Below are positions 6,858-10,638 of a DNA stretch of 10,638 nucleotides, one piece after another. Under the pieces are notes generated by a model that worked only from the letters and a program-made list of their open reading frames with translations, did no database searches and had not been told where the DNA came from. How positions within the stretch are numbered: position 1 is the first letter of the stretch; each line of letters opens with the position of its first letter. This DNA is from JANOBJ01 sp031411575 (GTDB taxonomy: Bacteria; Pseudomonadota; Gammaproteobacteria; Burkholderiales; Burkholderiaceae_C). Position numbers and translations under genes: made by a program. Location: NCBI GenBank assembly GCA_031411575.1, contig JANOBJ010000294.1, positions 1 through 10,638 on the forward strand. Direction: 5' to 3'.

Positions 6858-6920
6858 GCCAAATTGGCCGCTGGTGCTCTTCGCATGATGATAGTTTGCT
6901 ATTAATTTAATAGTAATCAT
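6843..6920 (-). repeat. AT-rich interspersed repeat at the start of the second Bug gene
   Basis: The reverse complement of this block aligns with 3051-3120, including AATAGCAAACTAT, GAGCACCAGCGGCCAATTTGG and AAAAACGTGC. It occupies most of the gap between the lysR stop and the likely Bug start, and the Bug reading frame runs open through it, so an annotation from the ATG at 6918-6920 would include repeat-encoded residues. Its AT content stands out against the GC-rich neighbours. Confidence 0.7.
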
Positions 6921-6945
6921 GGAACTCGTTGCAGGGCCGTGCGGG

Positions 6946-7857
6946 TCAGTTGTGGTGTACCACCTGCTGCGCGGTACGCGTGATCAGCGCCAGCGTGGCT
7001 TGCTGCGTCAGCGTGGCCGGTCGACGCGAACTGGTGGCCAGCGACAACCGCGTGCGCAGCGGTGGCTGGTCAATGGCGCGCACCGAAAAGGCCGACGGCC
7101 GGATCGAGCTTTGCACCGCGTTGCGCGACAGGATGGCGCAGCCCGCGCCGTCGGCCACCAGGTCCAGGATGGCCGACACGCCATCGATCTCCAGCGCAAT
7201 CGTCGGGCGGCAGCCGATGTTGGCCATCTCGGACTCGACATGCATGCGGATCGCGTTGGGTCGGCTTGGAATCACCAGCGGCAGCTGCGCCACGTCCCTC
7301 AGCGCGATGGCCCGCGGTGGCGGCTCCTCGGGCAGGCCGGGCGGGCGCGCCTGCACCAGCAACAGGTCTTCGTCGAACAGCGGCGCGATCTCGATGTCGC
7401 TGGCGGGCTGGGCGTTGTAGAGCACCGCGATATCCAGCCGGCCATTCACCAGACTGTCCTGCAGCGTCACCGTCAGTCCCTCGCTGATCGACAGCTGTGC
7501 CTCGGGCATCTGCAGGCGGAAGGCGCGGGTGAGCGGCACCGTCAGCACGCGCGCCAGGCTGGTGGGCAGGCCGATGGCCACGCGCCCGGCCAGCGCACCG
7601 CGCACCCGGCCCAGTTCTTCACGCGCGCGCTCGACCTGGTGCAGGATGCCGCGGCCGTGAGCCAGCAGCAGCTGCCCGGCCTCGGTGGGTATGGCGCCCC
7701 GGCCGTTGCGCGTCAGCAGGGTCTGGCGAAGTTCCACCTCGAGCAGCCGCACCTGGCGGCTCAGCGCCGGCTGGGCCACGTCCAGCGCGATCGACGCCCG
7801 GGTGAAGCTGCCCAGCTCGGCCACGCGGACAAAATACTCCAGCTGCTTGAGGTCCAT
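6946..7857 (-). CDS. LysR family transcriptional regulator
   Basis: The 303-residue protein has a winged helix-turn-helix at residues 1-60: MDLKQLEYFVRVAELGSFTR, then ASIALDVAQPALSRQVRLLE as the recognition region, then LLTRNGRGAIPTEAG. A linker helix follows, and from about residue 92 an effector-binding domain (RVAIGLPTSLARVLTVPL, RLDIAVLYNAQP, GAGCAILSRNAV). LysR proteins usually sense a pathway metabolite and activate a divergent operon; here the divergent unit contains ligJ, ligK and ligI, so a pathway intermediate is the likely inducer (inference). The ATG at 7855-7857 gives the canonical family start but has no purine-rich ribosome binding site, being preceded by a C run. The regulator is probably cotranscribed with the downstream Bug and ModA-like genes. 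Confidence 0.92.
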   Translation of the reverse strand: MDLKQLEYFVRVAELGSFTRASIALDVAQPALSRQVRLLEVELRQTLLTRNGRGAIPTEAGQLLLAHGRGILHQVERAREELGRVRGALAGRVAIGLPTSLARVLTVPLTRAFRLQMPEAQLSISEGLTVTLQDSLVNGRLDIAVLYNAQPASDIEIAPLFDEDLLLVQARPPGLPEEPPPRAIALRDVAQLPLVIPSRPNAIRMHVESEMANIGCRPTIALEIDGVSAILDLVADGAGCAILSRNAVQSSIRPSAFSVRAIDQPPLRTRLSLATSSRRPATLTQQATLALITRTAQQVVHHN

Positions 7858-7975
7858 GGCGGGGGGTGAAATTCAATTTTGGGGAATAACTTGATAGCTA
7901 TTATGCCAATTTGCAATAGCTGCTAGTGGGGAGAGGCGGTTTGCACTTTGCGGCGCACCGACCAGAATCCAGCCC
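7858..7975. promoter_or_regulatory. Divergent promoter region between lysR and the ModA-like/lig operon
   Basis: This 118-base gap separates two divergent genes and is AT-rich in its first half. It holds the perfect 8-base palindrome ATAGCTAT (7894-7901), a TATTAT (7899-7904) that would serve as a -10 box for rightward transcription but lacks a good -35 box at 17 bases, and several T-N11-A spacings that could be LysR sites, for example TGCCAATTTGCA (7904-7915). Autoregulation and activation of the lig operon from here are expected from LysR family behaviour. Neither flanking gene has a clear Shine-Dalgarno sequence. Individual boxes are uncertain. Confidence 0.55.
7886..7926. repeat. Short AT-rich repeat fragment in the divergent promoter
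   Basis: The words TTGATAGCTATTAT (7891-7904) and GCAATAGCTGCTAG (7913-7926) resemble the TAGCTATTAT / AATAGCTGCTAGC core that I recall from interspersed repeats of Comamonadaceae, and relate to the AATAGC part of the other repeats in this window. The GGCCAA half is not obvious here, so this is either a partial copy or a coincidentally similar regulatory dyad. Confidence 0.4.
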
Positions 7976-8677
7976 ATGCAAAACGTGATTTCGGGCATTT
8001 CCTCCATGGCCACCCGGCAGCTGCTGGCCGACCTGGCAACCGGGTTCGAGCAGCAATCGGACTGCAAGGTGGCCATCGAATCGGTCGGCGGGGTCGATGC
8101 GGCCAAAAGAGTGCAGGCTGGCGAGCCGTTTGACGTGGTGGTGCTGGCCGCCGACGCCATCGACAAGCTGATCGCCGGCGGGCACCTGCAGGCCGGCAGC
8201 CGGGTCGATCTGGTGCACTCGGGGGTGGCGGTGGCGGTGCGCGCCGGTGCGCCGAGGCCCGACATCGGCTCGGAAGACGCCGTAAAGCAGGCCGTGCTGG
8301 CCGCGCGCAGCATCAGCACCTCTACAGGGCCGAGCGGCGTGGCGCTCGCAAAACTGTTTGAGCGCTGGGGCATCGCCGACGACATCAAGGCCCGCATGGT
8401 TCAGGCACCGCCGGGCGTTCCAGTCGGCACGCTGGTGGCCCGCGGCGAAGTTGAGCTGGGCTTTCAGCAACTGAGCGAGTTGCTCCACGTGGAAGGCATC
8501 ACCGTGGTCGGGCCGTTGCCACCCCCCATCCAGATCACCACCACCTTTTCTGCGGGCGTGACGGCGCGCGTGGTTGCCGGTACACCCGAAGCCGCGCGGG
8601 TGCAGGCGATGCTGCGCTACATGGCCTCGCCGCAGGCTGCCGACGCCAAACAGCGCCAGGGCATGGAGCCGGCCTGA
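7976..8677 (+). CDS. ModA-like binding-protein fold without signal peptide, first gene of the lig operon
   Basis: The 233-residue protein has the same fold and motifs as the secreted ModA-like protein at 5081-5836: GISSMATRQLLADLATGFEQ as first strand and helix, GEPFDVVVLAADAIDKLIAG (residues 49-68), PSGVALAKLFERWGIAD, and RGEVELGFQQLSELLHVEG. The fold starts within six residues of the first methionine, leaving no room for a signal peptide. Reading upstream in frame, no ATG, GTG or TTG occurs before the TAG at 7895-7897, so no longer form with a leader exists. It should therefore stay in the cytoplasm. It lies 34 bases before ligJ and divergent from lysR. It could be an intracellular ligand-binding or accessory protein; general annotation as a molybdate transport protein would be misleading. 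Function unknown. Confidence 0.82.
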   Translation: MQNVISGISSMATRQLLADLATGFEQQSDCKVAIESVGGVDAAKRVQAGEPFDVVVLAADAIDKLIAGGHLQAGSRVDLVHSGVAVAVRAGAPRPDIGSEDAVKQAVLAARSISTSTGPSGVALAKLFERWGIADDIKARMVQAPPGVPVGTLVARGEVELGFQQLSELLHVEGITVVGPLPPPIQITTTFSAGVTARVVAGTPEAARVQAMLRYMASPQAADAKQRQGMEPA

Positions 8678-8711
8678 ACACCCACGAACATTCGGAACAA
8701 CAGGAGACACC

Positions 8712-9746
8712 ATGAGCCTCATCATTGACTGCCACGGTCACTACACCACCGCCCCGAAGGCGCTGGAAGCCTGGCGCAACCAGCAGATCGCCGGCATCAA
8801 GGACCCGGCCATGATGCCGAAGGTGGCCGATCTCAAGATCAGCGACGACGAACTGCGCGAGTCCATCGAGGCCAACCAGTTGCGCCTGATGAAGGAGCGC
8901 GGCTCTGACCTCACCATCTTCTCGCCGCGCGCCAGCTTCATGGCACACCACATCGGCGACTTCCAGGTTTCATCCACGTGGGCGGCCATCTGCAACGAGC
9001 TGTGCTACCGGGTGGGCCAGCTGTTCCCCGACAACTTCATCCCCGCCGCCATGCTGCCGCAGAGCCCGGGCGTGGACCCGAAGACCTGCATCCCCGAACT
9101 GGAAAAGTGCGTCAGGGAATACGGCAACGTCGGCATCAACCTCAACCCCGACCCTTCTGGCGGCCACTGGACCAGCCCGCCGCTGACCGATCGGCACTGG
9201 TACCCGATCTACGAAAAGATGGTGGAGTACGACATCCCCGCGATGATCCACGTCTCCACCAGTTGCAATGCGTGCTTCCACACCACGGGCGCGCACTACC
9301 TCAACGCTGACACCACCGCGTTCATGCAGTGCCTGACCGGCGACCTGTTCAAGGATTTCCCGAGCCTGCGCTTCATCATTCCGCACGGTGGCGGCGCGGT
9401 GCCCTACCACTGGGGCCGCTTTCGGGGTCTGGCGCAGGAGCTGAAAAAACCGCTGCTCAAAGACCACCTGCTCAAGAACATCTTCTTTGACACCTGCGAT
9501 TACCACCAGCCCGGCATCGATGTGCTGACGAAGGTGATCCCGGTCGAAAACATCCTGTTCGCCAGCGAAATGATCGGCGCGGTGCGCGGCATCGACCCCG
9601 AGACCGGGCACTACTACGACGACACCAAGCGCTACATCGAAGCCTCGACCATCGTCGTTGGCGATGACCGCCACCAGATCTACGAAGCCAACGCGCGCCG
9701 TGTGTTCCCGCGCCTGGATGCGCAGCTCAAGCAGAAAGGAAAATGA
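8712..9746 (+). CDS. ligJ: 4-oxalomesaconate hydratase, LigJ/PmdE type
   Basis: This 344-residue amidohydrolase-superfamily enzyme adds water to 4-oxalomesaconate to give 4-carboxy-4-hydroxy-2-oxoadipate in the protocatechuate 4,5-cleavage pathway. The length matches LigJ of Sphingobium (about 340 residues). The N-terminal strand LIIDCHGH supplies H8 and H10; AMIHVSTSCNACF gives H180, IIPHGGGAVPYHWGRF gives H225 and H233, and ILFASEMIGAVRG gives E286. Three histidines (8, 10, 180) plus E286 fit the zinc ligand set I recall for LigJ. AGGAGA just upstream fixes the ATG at 8712; frame-open codons farther left lie in the preceding gene. The stop is one base from the ligK start. It is distinct from the unrelated GalB-type hydratase of Pseudomonas, which belongs to the LmbE-like family. 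Confidence 0.93.
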   Translation: MSLIIDCHGHYTTAPKALEAWRNQQIAGIKDPAMMPKVADLKISDDELRESIEANQLRLMKERGSDLTIFSPRASFMAHHIGDFQVSSTWAAICNELCYRVGQLFPDNFIPAAMLPQSPGVDPKTCIPELEKCVREYGNVGINLNPDPSGGHWTSPPLTDRHWYPIYEKMVEYDIPAMIHVSTSCNACFHTTGAHYLNADTTAFMQCLTGDLFKDFPSLRFIIPHGGGAVPYHWGRFRGLAQELKKPLLKDHLLKNIFFDTCDYHQPGIDVLTKVIPVENILFASEMIGAVRGIDPETGHYYDDTKRYIEASTIVVGDDRHQIYEANARRVFPRLDAQLKQKGK

Positions 9747-9747
9747 C

Positions 9748-10443
9748 ATGACCAACCTCGCCAACCAACTCGGTGTTGTGAAGCGCAACATTGTTCGCGC
9801 CGACAAGGCCGCCGTTGCCCAGCTCGCCCGGTTCGGCGTTGCCACCATCCACGAAGCACAGGGCCGCGTCGGCCTCATGCGGCCCTACATGCGCCCGGCC
9901 TGGGCTGGCGCGCAAGTCTGCGGCACGGCCGTGACCGTGCTCACGCACCCCGGTGACAACTGGATGCTGCACGTCGTGGCCGAGCAAATCCAGCCCGGCG
10001 ATGTGGTGGTGCTGGCCTGCACGTCCGAGAACAACGATGGCATGTTCGGCGACCTGCTGGCCACCTCGTTCCAGGCGCGCGGCTGTGCGGGCCTCATCAG
10101 CGACACCGGCGTGCGCGACGTGAAAGACCTCACCTCGATGAAGTTCCCGGTGTTCTCACGCGCCATTCACGCCAAAGGCACCATCAAGTCCACACTCGGC
10201 TCGGTCAACATTCCGGTGGTCTGCGCGGGCGTCAGCGTGAACCCCGGTGACGTGGTGATCGCTGACGATGACGGTGTGGTGGTGGTGGCCGCTGCCGACG
10301 CCCAGAAAGTGGCTGATGCCGCCGCCGCACGCGAGGCCAATGAAGGCGACAAGCGCGCCAAGCTCGCCGCCGGCGTGCTGGGCCTGGACATGTACAACAT
10401 GCGTGAGCCGCTGGCCAAGGCCGGCCTCAAGTACATCGACTGA
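9748..10443 (+). CDS. ligK: 4-carboxy-4-hydroxy-2-oxoadipate aldolase / oxaloacetate decarboxylase, LigK/PmdF (HMG/CHA aldolase)
   Basis: This 231-residue class II aldolase of the RraA-like fold cleaves 4-carboxy-4-hydroxy-2-oxoadipate to pyruvate and oxaloacetate, the last step of the pathway, and family members also decarboxylate oxaloacetate. The diagnostic D-X20-R-D motif is exact: D102 in FGDLLA, then R123 and D124 in TGVRDVKDL. These residues bind substrate and the divalent metal. Other family segments are GTAVTVLTHPGDNWMLH (59-75), NPGDVVIADDDGVVVV, and a C-terminal helix ending in GLKYID. An AAGGA site lies before the ATG at 9748, and the gap to the ligJ stop is one base, indicating coupled translation. 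The length matches known CHA aldolases. ligI follows after ten bases. Confidence 0.95.
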   Translation: MTNLANQLGVVKRNIVRADKAAVAQLARFGVATIHEAQGRVGLMRPYMRPAWAGAQVCGTAVTVLTHPGDNWMLHVVAEQIQPGDVVVLACTSENNDGMFGDLLATSFQARGCAGLISDTGVRDVKDLTSMKFPVFSRAIHAKGTIKSTLGSVNIPVVCAGVSVNPGDVVIADDDGVVVVAAADAQKVADAAAAREANEGDKRAKLAAGVLGLDMYNMREPLAKAGLKYID

Positions 10444-10453
10444 GCGCCGAACC

Positions 10454-10638
10454 ATGAGCAAACCCACCACCGGTGACTTCACCAAAACCCCCGGCTGGCT
10501 CGACTGGTACAGCGGGCCCGCCAAGCCCAGCTTCACGCTTCCTGCGGGCGCGGTTGACGCCCACTGCCACGTGTTTGGTCCCGGCGCCGAGTTTCCTTAC
10601 GCACCCGAGCGCAAGTACACACCCTGCGACGCGTCGAA
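10454..10638 (+). CDS. ligI: 2-pyrone-4,6-dicarboxylate hydrolase, LigI/PmdD (3' end outside window)
   Basis: Only the first 61 codons are present; the frame is open to the window end. The sequence after a short leader is PAGAVDAHCHVFGPGAEFPY followed by APERKYTPCDAS. This matches the beginning of LigI, where the DAHCHVFGP segment supplies the first metal-binding or active-site histidines of this amidohydrolase. The enzyme opens 2-pyrone-4,6-dicarboxylate to 4-oxalomesaconate, directly upstream of LigJ in the pathway. The ATG at 10454 lies ten bases after the ligK stop with only a weak ribosome binding site, which suggests coupling to ligK. Family recognition is firm despite the truncation because the motif is distinctive and the gene order agrees with the pmdE-F-D arrangement of Comamonas. 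Confidence 0.9.
   Translation, partial: MSKPTTGDFTKTPGWLDWYSGPAKPSFTLPAGAVDAHCHVFGPGAEFPYAPERKYTPCDAS

Noticed and set aside
5763..6905. A 380-codon open frame on the + strand, antisense to the second Bug gene.
   Set aside because: Its composition (many H, R, G and Q residues, no domain motifs) is typical of the shadow frame of a GC-rich gene, while the opposite strand encodes a clear Bug protein.
6919..7869. A 316-codon + strand open frame antisense to lysR.
   Set aside because: The opposite strand carries a full LysR protein with helix-turn-helix and effector domain; the shadow has no recognisable motif.
3051..7926. The AT-rich repeats as a CRISPR array or insertion sequence ends.
   Set aside because: The copies are few, far apart, in both orientations and divergent, with no regular spacers, no transposase and no visible target duplications.

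Overview
The window looks like a chromosome segment of a Burkholderiales bacterium, most likely a member of the Comamonadaceae. The reasons are the high GC content, two orphan Bug-type (TctC/TTT) periplasmic binding proteins, the ligJ-ligK-ligI gene order (pmdE-F-D in Comamonas nomenclature), and several AT-rich interspersed repeats with the TAGCTATTAT / AATAGC / GGCCAA character that I associate with this family. This assignment comes from recognising families and motifs; no search was run.

Left part (1-5066, + strand). A branched-chain amino acid type (HAAT) ABC importer is encoded as livH (5' end cut by the window), livM, livG and livF. The genes overlap by 4, 4 and 8 bases, so they form one translationally coupled unit. 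The binding protein of the system is not in the window. After a gap of about 110 bases carrying a repeat come a Bug-type binding protein and an NAD(P)-binding dehydrogenase of the 6-phosphogluconate / beta-hydroxyacid dehydrogenase superfamily.

Middle part (5081-7857, - strand). Reading leftwards, a LysR-type regulator is followed by a second Bug protein and then a secreted ModA-like binding protein. This cassette converges with the dehydrogenase gene, with only 14 bases between the two stop codons; a hairpin overlaps both stops.

Right part (7976-10638, + strand). Divergent from lysR, across a 118-base regulatory gap, starts a second ModA-like gene. It has no signal peptide and no in-frame start codon upstream that could supply one. 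It is followed by ligJ (4-oxalomesaconate hydratase), ligK (4-carboxy-4-hydroxy-2-oxoadipate aldolase) and the beginning of ligI (2-pyrone-4,6-dicarboxylate hydrolase). Together the three enzymes take 2-pyrone-4,6-dicarboxylate through 4-oxalomesaconate to pyruvate and oxaloacetate, the lower part of the protocatechuate 4,5-cleavage (or gallate) pathway. The ring-cleaving dioxygenase (ligAB/pmdAB) and the semialdehyde dehydrogenase (ligC/pmdC) are expected downstream of the window.

The likely overall role is uptake and degradation of an aromatic acid, with the LysR protein controlling the divergent promoter and the Liv and Bug proteins involved in capturing substrate. The least explained parts are the pair of ModA-like proteins (one secreted, one apparently cytoplasmic) that bracket the regulator without any ModB/ModC, and the AT-rich repeat family, one copy of which seems to lie in frame inside livG while two others abut the starts of the two Bug genes. 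No gene-free stretch exceeds about 120 bases, and I saw no rRNA, tRNA, CRISPR array or insertion sequence.
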